Below are positions 1-7,877 of a stretch of DNA of 64,000 nucleotides, piece after piece. Source of the DNA: Paraglaciecola sp. L1A13 (GTDB lineage Bacteria; Pseudomonadota; Gammaproteobacteria; Enterobacterales; Alteromonadaceae). The stretch is from contig NZ_CP047024.1 of assembly GCF_009796745.1 (NCBI RefSeq), positions 4,712,001 to 4,776,000 on the forward strand, given 5' to 3'. How positions within the stretch are numbered: position 1 is the first letter of the stretch; every line of letters starts with the position of its first letter. The notes beneath the pieces were generated by a model. That model saw only the letters and a list, made by a program, of their open reading frames with translations. It made no database searches and was not told the DNA's origin. The position numbers were made by a program, and so were the translations under genes.

Positions 1-149
1 GCGTTTTATGCGCCACGGCGTTAGGCGAAACCGTCACTGACGCCCAACAACGCGCCTATGAATTGGCTAAAACGATCAGTTGGCAGGGCATGTTTTACCG
101 TGATGACATAGCTTACCGAGCGATAGCCCGAGAACAAAAGGCTAAATAA
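1..149 (+). CDS. purD: PurD, phosphoribosylamine-glycine ligase (C-terminal end only)
   Basis: This is the last 48 codons of a gene that begins before the window; the reading frame starts at base 3 and ends with TAA at 147-149. The peptide reads VLCATALGETVTDAQQRAYE at its start and ends in IAYRAIAREQKAK, which matches the C-terminal domain of GAR synthetase: the ALG(x)TVxxAQxxAY segment and the closing (D/G)IxxRAI(A/E)RE. The enzyme joins glycine to phosphoribosylamine with ATP in cytosolic de novo purine synthesis. A hairpin terminator follows 12 bases after the stop. purH normally lies upstream but is outside the window. Confidence 0.9.
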   Translation, partial: VLCATALGETVTDAQQRAYELAKTISWQGMFYRDDIAYRAIAREQKAK

Positions 150-160
150 AAGTTACTAAC

Positions 161-204
161 AAGGCCTGATTTCGATATTGAATCGGACTCAGGCCTTTTA
201 GTTT
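161..204 (+). terminator. Rho-independent terminator of purD
   Basis: AAGGCCTGA at 161-169 pairs with TCAGGCCTT at 189-197, with a 19-base loop and a following T-rich run. It lies between the convergent purD and diguanylate cyclase genes. The T-run is better on the plus strand, so it mainly serves purD. Confidence 0.75.
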
Positions 205-220
205 TATTAACGAACTTGGC

Positions 221-1153
221 TTAACTAACTAAACGGTTTCGCCCCTGATGCTTGGCTGCATATAAACATTTATCTGCTTGTTCAATAAGAAATTCTGGGT
301 GATTAAAGTTTTCGTCATTGATTTCATTGTGCTTGAGGCTAGCTACGCCGACGCTCACAGTGACTTTACCATTTACCATTGAAGATTTATTTTCTATACC
401 CAATTGTTCGATTGTCGAGAGAATAAGACGACCAATAAGTTCCGCGCCAGACTTATCAGTAAACGGTAATAGCACCAAGAACTCTTCTCCGCCGTAACGC
501 CCCATTGCATCACTTTCGCGCTGAAGACAGTCATGAATAGCAGTCGCCACTCTCTTGAGACATTCATCACCCGCTACATGACCATAGGTATCGTTAAAAC
601 CTTTAAAAAAGTCGATATCGATCATCAGGACCGAGAACTCATGTTGGCCACGAATAGCCGCATACCAAAAGCGATGAAATGTCGTATCAAGCTGCATGCG
701 ATTGGGCACACCAGTTAAACCATCGGTGCACGATATAAGCGCCAGCGTGCGTAACTTGGCAGAAAGCTGCATATGATTACGAATTTTTACGTCGAGAATA
801 TCGAAATCCAAAGGCAGGGGAATAAAATCTAAAGCCCCAGCTTCTAAACCCGACACTAACGTTGTTTTAGAAGGTTCGTGACCGAACAGGATAATAGGGA
901 TATCTAAGGTAAGCGGATGGTCTTTAAGATGCGAGCATAATAGAAGCCAGTCAATATTCTTTGATGAAACGCAGATCATAACTAGATCAACCGGTTCGTT
1001 TAAGGTTAGTTGTAATGCTTCTTCAGTTTCGGAACTAATTAACAGTAGAAAAGACCCGGAAAAGTGAGCAGTAAAACGACCCAGCCGCTCATCAACATCA
1101 CCGATCACTAACAGTGTTTGCTTCAATACGTTAGGTGTAGCGGGGTTTTGCAT
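221..1153 (-). CDS. Diguanylate cyclase with degenerate receiver domain
   Basis: A 310-residue soluble protein. Residues about 12-130 have the receiver (CheY-like) fold pattern, and residues about 140-308 are a GGDEF domain that makes cyclic di-GMP from two GTP. The active-site signature GGEEF is at 221-225, and an inhibitory RxxD motif (RESD, 212-215) lies exactly five residues upstream, so both catalysis and product inhibition look intact. The receiver is unusual: by alignment the phospho-acceptor Asp is Cys61 (DLVMICVSS) and the conserved Lys-Pro is replaced by Leu-Pro (IPLPL, 111-115). It is therefore probably not phosphorylated by a kinase and may serve for dimerisation or protein contact. 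It is monocistronic, between purD (convergent) and a small ORF. No partner kinase is adjacent. Confidence 0.93.
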   Translation of the reverse strand: MQNPATPNVLKQTLLVIGDVDERLGRFTAHFSGSFLLLISSETEEALQLTLNEPVDLVMICVSSKNIDWLLLCSHLKDHPLTLDIPIILFGHEPSKTTLVSGLEAGALDFIPLPLDFDILDVKIRNHMQLSAKLRTLALISCTDGLTGVPNRMQLDTTFHRFWYAAIRGQHEFSVLMIDIDFFKGFNDTYGHVAGDECLKRVATAIHDCLQRESDAMGRYGGEEFLVLLPFTDKSGAELIGRLILSTIEQLGIENKSSMVNGKVTVSVGVASLKHNEINDENFNHPEFLIEQADKCLYAAKHQGRNRLVS

Positions 1154-1243
1154 AATAGCTCTATTATTGAATTAGCTCTATCGCCCAATCATATTCGACT
1201 TGGGCGCGCCTGACACGACAATTATAGAGCTATTGTTCAATAT

Positions 1244-1405
1244 TCACACAGCGGATTCAACTGCTTCTTGCTCTTTTTGCAGGAGTATTTTTTTCAACAA
1301 AGCATTTTCCTGAACTAAACGCTCAATAAAGTCGTCGTTACTTGGTTCCTGCCTATTTACTTTATCAAACCAATTGAAATATTTATTCTTATTTTCATTG
1401 TTCAT
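1244..1405 (-). CDS. Small hypothetical protein, 53 residues
   Basis: An open frame with ATG at 1405-1403 and TGA at 1246-1244, giving 53 residues starting MNNENKNKYFNWFDKVNRQE. The N-terminal half is Asn/Lys-rich. The C-terminal half (about 24-50) is a charged amphipathic helix with leucines spaced for a short coiled coil (FIERLVQENALLKKILLQKE). A purine-rich AAGGG stretch lies roughly ten bases before the ATG. I recognise no family. A second in-frame Met lies seven bases downstream in the DNA and cannot be excluded as the start. It occupies what would otherwise be a 350-bp gap between the diguanylate cyclase and the BON-domain gene. Coding status is inferred from frame length, the ribosome site and sensible amino-acid composition. 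Confidence 0.5.
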   Translation of the reverse strand: MNNENKNKYFNWFDKVNRQEPSNDDFIERLVQENALLKKILLQKEQEAVESAV

Positions 1406-1505
1406 ACATATACCCTTACTACTATTTATTATGTTCTACCTGTCCGAAAGGAGTACGCCGCATATCAGGAACAGGGGTTTTACTGGTGGATTACGCTCTT
1501 TGGCA

Positions 1506-2054
1506 TTAATCACTGACTTTTAGATTGTTTATTACTTGCTCAACATCGCTGGCCTTCTTTGCTACCTCCACTGCGAGTTGCTTTTCAGCATCACTCTTAA
1601 CTTGACCTTCCAATACAACGACGCCTTTATTACTGTTCACATTAATTTTGGTACTGCCGATATCTGGCGCCACTAAAAGACGGGTTTTGACCACCGTTGC
1701 GACTTTTCCATCGGTAAGTTTACGTTGCACAACACTGTCTTCATTGTCGCCCGGGGAAAAAACCGTCAGCATATTCTCTAAGCCGTTGACTCCCTCTATA
1801 CCTAGAACGAGCTCCTGTGCAAGGTCCTTATCAGTGTCAGTTTCGACCTTACCGCGTAGTGTCACTTTGCCGTTTTCTACATCGGTATCAATACTGGTTG
1901 CATCTAAGTTGCCATTTAGCAACAGTGTTGCTTCGATGTATCCATCAAGCCAACCATCTTGAGCACTCGCCTTCCAATAATTGCCTGCTTGAACGTAAAG
2001 ACTGGCGCTGCTTAGCGCTGTTAATAGTAAAAAATTACGAATTACTCTACTCAT
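1506..2054 (-). CDS. Periplasmic protein with two BON domains (OsmY-like)
   Basis: Start chosen at ATG 2054, because an AGGAG ribosome site sits six bases before it and the protein then begins with a clear signal peptide (MSRVIRNFLLLTALSSASLY, cleavage near VQA-GN). A longer frame reaching 2117 has no such support. The mature part of about 160 residues holds two BON modules, each about 60 residues, separated by a short acidic linker (FSPGDNEDS). Each shows the alpha-beta pattern with the ...DIDTDVxNGKVTLxGxV and ...INVNSNKGVVVLEGQV strand-turn-strand. BON domains in OsmY and relatives bind membrane lipid and help outer-membrane or stress homeostasis. It sits near a DUF1328 membrane peptide, a pairing suggestive of an envelope stress response, but no promoter signal was identified. 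Confidence 0.88.
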   Translation of the reverse strand: MSRVIRNFLLLTALSSASLYVQAGNYWKASAQDGWLDGYIEATLLLNGNLDATSIDTDVENGKVTLRGKVETDTDKDLAQELVLGIEGVNGLENMLTVFSPGDNEDSVVQRKLTDGKVATVVKTRLLVAPDIGSTKINVNSNKGVVVLEGQVKSDAEKQLAVEVAKKASDVEQVINNLKVSD

Positions 2055-2237
2055 TTTAGTCTCCTGAGAACTCGTTAGATTATCTAATAACATATCAATG
2101 CTATAAAGATGCCACATACGCCGTATTGATCTACATCACTTAATAAGCAGCAAAACGCTCACAAAGATAGAAATATAATGTAGTAGTTACCTTTGATGCG
2201 GTAAAAAATGCATTAGGTAAAACGCAAGCAAAGGAGA

Positions 2238-2420
2238 TCAAGATTTTTTACGTGTCGCTTTGTATTGTAAAAATGCCACCACACAAAATACGATAACCAA
2301 CACAACACACAGCAAAAAAATCAGTTTGGCAATACTGGCAGCAACACCTATTACGCCACCAAAACCAAATACGGCTGCAATAACGCCTATAACAAAAAAT
2401 GTTAGGGCCCAAGTCAACAT
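2238..2420 (-). CDS. DUF1328 (YtjA-like) small membrane protein
   Basis: A 60-residue protein starting MLTWALTFFVIGVIAAVFGF. I chose ATG 2420 because a GAGGGA ribosome site lies about eight bases upstream and the DUF1328 family starts with ML(x)WAL; five further codons upstream are open but unsupported. Two hydrophobic segments (about 3-22 and 28-50) separated by a Gly/Ala-rich turn and ending in a basic tail (YKATRKKS) predict a two-pass inner-membrane peptide. The function of the family is unknown. Members are often found with BON/OsmY-like stress genes, as here. Confidence 0.85.
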   Translation of the reverse strand: MLTWALTFFVIGVIAAVFGFGGVIGVAASIAKLIFLLCVVLVIVFCVVAFLQYKATRKKS

Positions 2421-2607
2421 ATACACTTCCCTCACAACAGATAAAGCAAAGGGTAAATTTTACCCTTTAGCCCACTGCTACAAGCGACATGTATGCCAAC
2501 CTTTAAAATCGGCTATAAGCCCCTAAATTTATTGGGAAATCAGTTATATTTACTTTGCACCCTGTAGCTTTTTCACTGGTGGTAGAAAAGTTTACATAGC
2601 CGCTCAA

Positions 2608-3945
2608 CTACAATAAAAATAACGAACCTAAGCCCAAGAAAGCCACAAATCCAACAATGTCGGTCACCGTGGTTAGGATCACCGAACCTGATAACGCAGG
2701 ATCTATATCAAACTTATTCAATACCACAGGCACTATCACTCCTGCGGCAGCTGCCGCAACGATGTTCAATAGAATAGCTAAACAGATAACTACGCCCAGC
2801 ATAAGGTCTGAAAACCAGAAAGAGGCAATGCAACCGATTACTAGCGCCCAAACGACACCATTTAACCCACCAACACTTAACTCTTTTTTCAACAGCGCCT
2901 TTACGTTTGAGCTGGTAACCTGACCAAGGGCAAGACCTCGTATCATCAATGTTAAGGTCTGACTGCCAGCAATTCCGCCCATACTAGCCACAATCGGCAT
3001 AAGAACAGCTAAGGCTACGACCTGTTGCAGAGTTGCTTCAAACATACCAATGAAAGCTGACGCTAAAAATGCGGTAAGTAGGTTTATGCCCAACCATACA
3101 GCTCGATTTTTGGCACTCTTAGGCACCGATGAGAACAAATCCTCATCTTCATCCATGCCCGCCGTTGCCATAACTTGACGCTCGTAAAATTCGTTAAGTA
3201 ATTCGCTCGCAGTTGAAATATCCAGACGACCTAGGACTTTATTTTGCTCGTCCACTACTGGCAATGACGCGAACCCAGAACGCTGCACCGTTAATGATGC
3301 CAACGTCAATTCGTCAGTGGCATTAATAGTGTCAAATACCTCTTCCGATAAATCCACCAGCGGAACATGTTCAGGTAATCCCATAACCTTAGTCAATTTT
3401 ACAGCTTCAGAAAACTGACCTGCCCGATTGACTAAAAAAATAGTGTCGGCATGAGTGGGTATATCACGGCGAATAAGTCGCAAGGCATCACGTACTTTTG
3501 CATTTAATGGCAGCACTAACGGATCTTGGCTAAGCCAGTGGCCTATTTGGTCATCACTGAACTGGCTAGCGTCAGTAAAGTACTTGCGCTGTTGCTTGTC
3601 CATTGCGTCGAGTGCTTTGCCGACTAAGGCATCGGGTAACGAGTCAGATAACTCAAGCAATTGCTCCGCATCGACTTCAAAGAAAATCGCTTCCCACTCA
3701 TCTATGTCGGTTGCAGCGATGAGCGTTTCACGAGGATCTCCCCGCATAGCAACTAACACGTCTAATCGGCGGCGTTTGGGAATTCCTTCCCATACTTTTA
3801 AGCGCTGATCTAACGGTAACGATTCAAGTAATAATGCCACATCGTCGGTATCTTGCGCAGCCACAAGGGACGCTATTATATCTTGCTCATCACGCTCAGG
3901 AGCTGACACAACTTCTTCAATCAACTCAGGTAATAGTTCTGCCAT
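2608..3945 (-). CDS. mgtE: MgtE magnesium transporter/channel
   Basis: A 445-residue protein of the usual MgtE length. In order: a helical, acidic N domain (about 1-130), a pair of CBS domains (about 140-255), a plug-helix region, and five transmembrane helices (about 285-445). In the pore region, PIVASMGGIAGSQT and the last-helix motif TTVTD(x)xGFxxFLGL are visible; Asp429 in TTVTD corresponds to the Mg2+-coordinating gate residue of the family. The N and CBS domains sense intracellular Mg2+ and close the channel. It is a dimer in the inner membrane and imports Mg2+. The gene is monocistronic. I looked for an obvious leader hairpin of the Mg2+-sensing type upstream and did not see one. Confidence 0.95.
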   Translation of the reverse strand: MAELLPELIEEVVSAPERDEQDIIASLVAAQDTDDVALLLESLPLDQRLKVWEGIPKRRRLDVLVAMRGDPRETLIAATDIDEWEAIFFEVDAEQLLELSDSLPDALVGKALDAMDKQQRKYFTDASQFSDDQIGHWLSQDPLVLPLNAKVRDALRLIRRDIPTHADTIFLVNRAGQFSEAVKLTKVMGLPEHVPLVDLSEEVFDTINATDELTLASLTVQRSGFASLPVVDEQNKVLGRLDISTASELLNEFYERQVMATAGMDEDEDLFSSVPKSAKNRAVWLGINLLTAFLASAFIGMFEATLQQVVALAVLMPIVASMGGIAGSQTLTLMIRGLALGQVTSSNVKALLKKELSVGGLNGVVWALVIGCIASFWFSDLMLGVVICLAILLNIVAAAAAGVIVPVVLNKFDIDPALSGSVILTTVTDIVGFVAFLGLGSLFLL

Positions 3946-4058
3946 GGTGACTCCTATCCAATACGGGCTCGATAATGATGAGAAAATGATGGGTGGCTAG
4001 TGAAATTAAACTAGGCGCAACTGCTTTTATCAGCAATAGACGTAACACTAACCATAAA

Positions 4059-4096
4059 AGTCACAACTTTTATGATACTTATAATTTTTTGTGACT
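4059..4096 (-). terminator. Possible weak terminator after tamB
   Basis: AGTCACAA at 4059-4066 and TTGTGACT at 4089-4096 form a perfect 8-bp inverted repeat with a 22-base AT-rich loop just after the tamB stop. On the minus strand it is followed by TTTATGG. The loop is long, so this is a weak call; it could equally be a protein-binding site in the mgtE promoter region. Confidence 0.3.
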
Positions 4097-4106
4097 GATT
4101 AGCGAT

Positions 4107-7100
4107 TTATTCAGGTTTTGGCTCTTTGTCGTCATGCTCTTTGTCGTCATTAAGGGTGAATTGATAATACAGGTCCAATGCACTGTTTAATCCACTTACC
4201 GCCTCAAGATACAACTTAGGCATCAGCTGATAACGCAAGGCAACCTCAGATACGGAGTCGAATACGCCAACGCCGTAGCGCAGTTGCACGCCTGGGGCTA
4301 TATAACCTGAAACAGACAACTTGGTATCATCGCCTGCCCCACTGGTATTTACAGCCAAATCATCAACCCCTAATTTGCGTCCTACATTAGTGACTGTATT
4401 CTCACTCTTGCCGAGACCAAAGCCAATTAGCAGACTCGCTAATGCCGCATCATTAGATGTTTCATCGACGCTGTCGATCGCTGTTCCGCGAAGCAAATAC
4501 GAAAGCGCTTCAGATTGGCTCATACTTGGATCTGAAAACACACTCACTTTGGGCTCTGAGGCACTGCCTTCGATACGCAGCCCTGCGATCACGTCATCAG
4601 CGGTTTTATCTGGATCACGGATAGCCTCTACGACTAGGTAAGGACTATCTATGGGGCCGCTAAATTGCACCTCACCTTCCCTAATGACCAGGTCTTGTCC
4701 GTAGGCTGTGTAACGACCATTGATCAGATTCAATTCACCGTTGGCATTAAGTACCTCACCCGCTTGAGTGAGTAATAATGAGCCTTCTAAATCGGATGTA
4801 AGACCAAAGGCATCTATTTTTACCGCGTTGTCTTTTTGCGGATCAATATTAATTTGCAGGGAAAGATCAAATGGCATTTTATTTTCTACTACAGCTTGCT
4901 CATGATTGACTAAAATAACGTCGCTTGACGGAGACAATGCAGTTGGTGGCAACTCGCGCACTTTAATTCGCGCATAAGGTAAAGTGACTTCACCTTTAAC
5001 CACTAACCCAGCAGAGCTATATTCTATATCGATATCAGGGGATAGTTTGGCTCGAACCATATTTTGATATTCGATTTCCATATCACTGCCCTTCACATTG
5101 ACCACGGCGCTGGGTTCGCCCTGCCAGCTAAATCGGCCGTCAATTTGCCCTTTTCCGTTGCCCAGCTGAAACGGTCCCCTCAGTGATGCGGCCTGTCCTT
5201 CAAACGCAATAACTTGCTCTACTTGGTTAATACGTGAAGGCAAAATCGCACCGGCAAATATGCCGTCGTGCAACTTGACTTCCCCGTCGATTAACGGCGC
5301 AGTGAGATTGCCTGCAAGGTTCACCTGACCGTTAATGCGCCCTGCGAATTCACTTAATTGTGGTACAAACTGCGCTAAGGCGCCAAGAGTTATATCGTCA
5401 AGCGATAACTGACCCGAGATGGGCTTTTCGTCTTCATTAATTTGCACATCTACTTCTGAGCGTACATTACCTAACTGTTTACTCTGCAGTGTGAGTTTGC
5501 TTAATACGTGTTGAGATTGGCTGTTGGGGGCTGTACGTGTATTCACTACCACGGTCAACATGTCGAGCTGAAGTGGCGTTGTAGCTCCCTCAACCGTCCA
5601 GGTTGAAGGTGATAAATTAAGATTAGCCTCGATAACAGGCAAACCCTTAGTATCCCACTGTCCTTTTGCCACTAAGTTTAATGTCGCGTCAGTGCTCAAC
5701 TTCTGTAAGGCAGAAAGGTTAGCATTTAACACCGGAGACAACGGCAGATCGTTAACGGCTATATCAAACTGGGCACCACTGGTTGCATATACCGCCTGCT
5801 TGATACAGACTCGAGCTTCGCTATCAATTAAACAAAATGGCGAGATACTATAATCATTGTTCGCCCAATTCACACTAATCTGCGGAGTATCCTCGTCCAA
5901 ACTAAACTGCCCAGCATCCATTGCTATGGTTGCTACATCTAGGCTGCCATCCCAGTGGGTGTCTGCCAACGTACCGTGCAGTTTTGTGACTATATCAGCC
6001 ATTTCACTGTTAAGAGACAAACTCAATTGATGCTGCTGCGCGTCTCCGGTCAATATCACATTCAAATTAGAAATCGACTGCTGGTTGAACAAACCATTTG
6101 TTAACTGTAATTCGATTTCAGCTTGCTTATCCGCATCCCATATTACTTGTCCTTTGGTAGATAATTGCGCGACACTAATTTCAGGCAACGAAATGTTATC
6201 CGCTGAGCCGGTGAAGTTAACTTGAGGCTCAAGTAACGTGCCATCGACTTGTGCACTTAATTTCGCTTGACCAGCAAAACTTGGATACAACTGTGACAAG
6301 TCTTTTGCATCTACTGACAACTCAGCTTGTAAATCTTCAAACGCTTCCAATGTGCCGCTAACAATGACCTTGTTGTCACCCGTTTGCACTACCAACTCTG
6401 GAATGTCGATCCCATCGATGGAGTCAAAATTAGCACTACCTGATGCCAGTAACTGATAATCAAGCCAAACACCAGATGCAGCCAACTCACGCATATGAGC
6501 AACAATATGTTGGCCATCATATTGCCCATTAAGCGTAACAATTCCCTTAACCTTAGCTTCTAGCTGGGGCCAAAAAACCTGCGGTTGAATATCATTAAAC
6601 TCTATTTTACTTTGCCATTGTGCTAATGAATCAATTGTCAGGTCGCCCGTTGCTTCAATTCCCCCGCCGAGCGTTTTGACAGCTAAGCTAGCGATTTGTG
6701 CACTACGGGTGTTACCAGATGCTTGCAATACAATACTCGACTGAGGAATAGCCGCGCCTTTAACCGCGGTATCCAATGTTAATCGGTATTCGTTTAAATC
6801 CCCGTTAAGACTGAGTTGCCCACTGTCCACATGAATTTGTGGCTCTTTAACTGGCCAGTCAATAGATTGCCAATTCACGTTTAGAGAAAGGGGAAGTAAC
6901 TTAGATTTTAAATCAACGTTAGCAAGCGCTTTTAGCGTAACCAATCCACTGGTTTCGATATTTATTTCGCTGCGCTGCAGGTTTCCTTTGAGTGTAACCT
7001 TCGCATCAAGCGGATAAGCACTTTGCGGGGCGCTTTTCGCCACCAATTGTAGTTGATGCTGCCATTGCTTGGTTAACGTAGCGGTTAAATCAGCGCTGCC

Positions 7101-7877
7101 TAAACTTGAACTTACCTGTAAAGATTTTATGGTTAGTACCTTAGGGGTAATGTCAATGGTGGCACGTAATTGTGCTATGTCTAAAATAGACTGCTTGCCT
7201 TGGGTAACCAGTACATCATTAATAGCCAGGTTTTTCCCGCGCATAACAATCGGAAAAACAATTGACGGTAATTTAAGCGGAGTATATTGCCAGTTAGCGA
7301 TACTTTGTAAATCAATGCCTTGCTGCGCATTGACTGACGGCTTCGAATTAGGTGCCGGTAAAGCCACTCGGATCCTATCAAGGTTGAGATGATCTATGCT
7401 CAAGGTACGATACATACTCAGCTTTGTTGACACCGCCTGAACTTTCAAACCAAGCGTGTTGGCCACATCGACGCGTATATTTTGAATATCCAATGCGTCG
7501 ACAGAAACAGGTATGGGCAAGGTAATGCGCTCTAGAGGTTCACTGCTCGCGGTCGTTTCAGCCTCGCTTGGGCTCACCGTAACCCCGATGCTTTGAGCGC
7601 TTAGTTTTGACAAACATGCTTGCATGGTCGCCACGCACGACCAATTTACATCAACGACGAGTTTACTCACTTGTAAATTTACTTCAGGAGTGACAAACGT
7701 TATACGTTTCAGCGAAAGCTCTGAAAGTAAACTCCCTGAGTCATAGTCAATATCAAGGGAATCTAAGCTACTATCAGCGATAGATAATACGCCTCTAGTA
7801 CCCCAAGGAGAGGCAATCAATGCCAGCAATAAAATGACACAACAGAGAAAAATGGCTAAATATTTCAACAGTTTCAT
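4107..7877 (-). CDS. tamB: TamB, inner-membrane-anchored bridge of the TAM complex
   Basis: Start placed at ATG 7877, which overlaps the tamA stop codon as ATGA and opens a protein beginning MKLLKYLAIFLCCVILLLAL; a frame extending to 7976 lies inside tamA. The protein is 1256 residues: one N-terminal membrane anchor (about 4-24), then a very long beta-rich AsmA-like region, then the C-terminal DUF490/TamB domain (about 900-1240) with the family's repeated beta-strand pattern. TamB spans the periplasm as a lipid-carrying groove and works with TamA in outer-membrane assembly and phospholipid transfer. Length is close to the E. coli protein (1259). The acidic tail (NDDKEHDDKEPKPE) is a local feature. 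Confidence 0.95.
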   Translation of the reverse strand: MKLLKYLAIFLCCVILLLALIASPWGTRGVLSIADSSLDSLDIDYDSGSLLSELSLKRITFVTPEVNLQVSKLVVDVNWSCVATMQACLSKLSAQSIGVTVSPSEAETTASSEPLERITLPIPVSVDALDIQNIRVDVANTLGLKVQAVSTKLSMYRTLSIDHLNLDRIRVALPAPNSKPSVNAQQGIDLQSIANWQYTPLKLPSIVFPIVMRGKNLAINDVLVTQGKQSILDIAQLRATIDITPKVLTIKSLQVSSSLGSADLTATLTKQWQHQLQLVAKSAPQSAYPLDAKVTLKGNLQRSEINIETSGLVTLKALANVDLKSKLLPLSLNVNWQSIDWPVKEPQIHVDSGQLSLNGDLNEYRLTLDTAVKGAAIPQSSIVLQASGNTRSAQIASLAVKTLGGGIEATGDLTIDSLAQWQSKIEFNDIQPQVFWPQLEAKVKGIVTLNGQYDGQHIVAHMRELAASGVWLDYQLLASGSANFDSIDGIDIPELVVQTGDNKVIVSGTLEAFEDLQAELSVDAKDLSQLYPSFAGQAKLSAQVDGTLLEPQVNFTGSADNISLPEISVAQLSTKGQVIWDADKQAEIELQLTNGLFNQQSISNLNVILTGDAQQHQLSLSLNSEMADIVTKLHGTLADTHWDGSLDVATIAMDAGQFSLDEDTPQISVNWANNDYSISPFCLIDSEARVCIKQAVYATSGAQFDIAVNDLPLSPVLNANLSALQKLSTDATLNLVAKGQWDTKGLPVIEANLNLSPSTWTVEGATTPLQLDMLTVVVNTRTAPNSQSQHVLSKLTLQSKQLGNVRSEVDVQINEDEKPISGQLSLDDITLGALAQFVPQLSEFAGRINGQVNLAGNLTAPLIDGEVKLHDGIFAGAILPSRINQVEQVIAFEGQAASLRGPFQLGNGKGQIDGRFSWQGEPSAVVNVKGSDMEIEYQNMVRAKLSPDIDIEYSSAGLVVKGEVTLPYARIKVRELPPTALSPSSDVILVNHEQAVVENKMPFDLSLQINIDPQKDNAVKIDAFGLTSDLEGSLLLTQAGEVLNANGELNLINGRYTAYGQDLVIREGEVQFSGPIDSPYLVVEAIRDPDKTADDVIAGLRIEGSASEPKVSVFSDPSMSQSEALSYLLRGTAIDSVDETSNDAALASLLIGFGLGKSENTVTNVGRKLGVDDLAVNTSGAGDDTKLSVSGYIAPGVQLRYGVGVFDSVSEVALRYQLMPKLYLEAVSGLNSALDLYYQFTLNDDKEHDDKEPKPE

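Noticed and set aside
3946..4058. Mg2+ riboswitch upstream of mgtE
   Set aside because: The 5' region is short and lacks the conserved M-box helices that I would recognise.
4321..7392. Long open frames on the plus strand opposite tamB
   Set aside because: They are shadows of tamB codon bias: no ribosome sites, no recognisable families, and tamB is well supported on the other strand.
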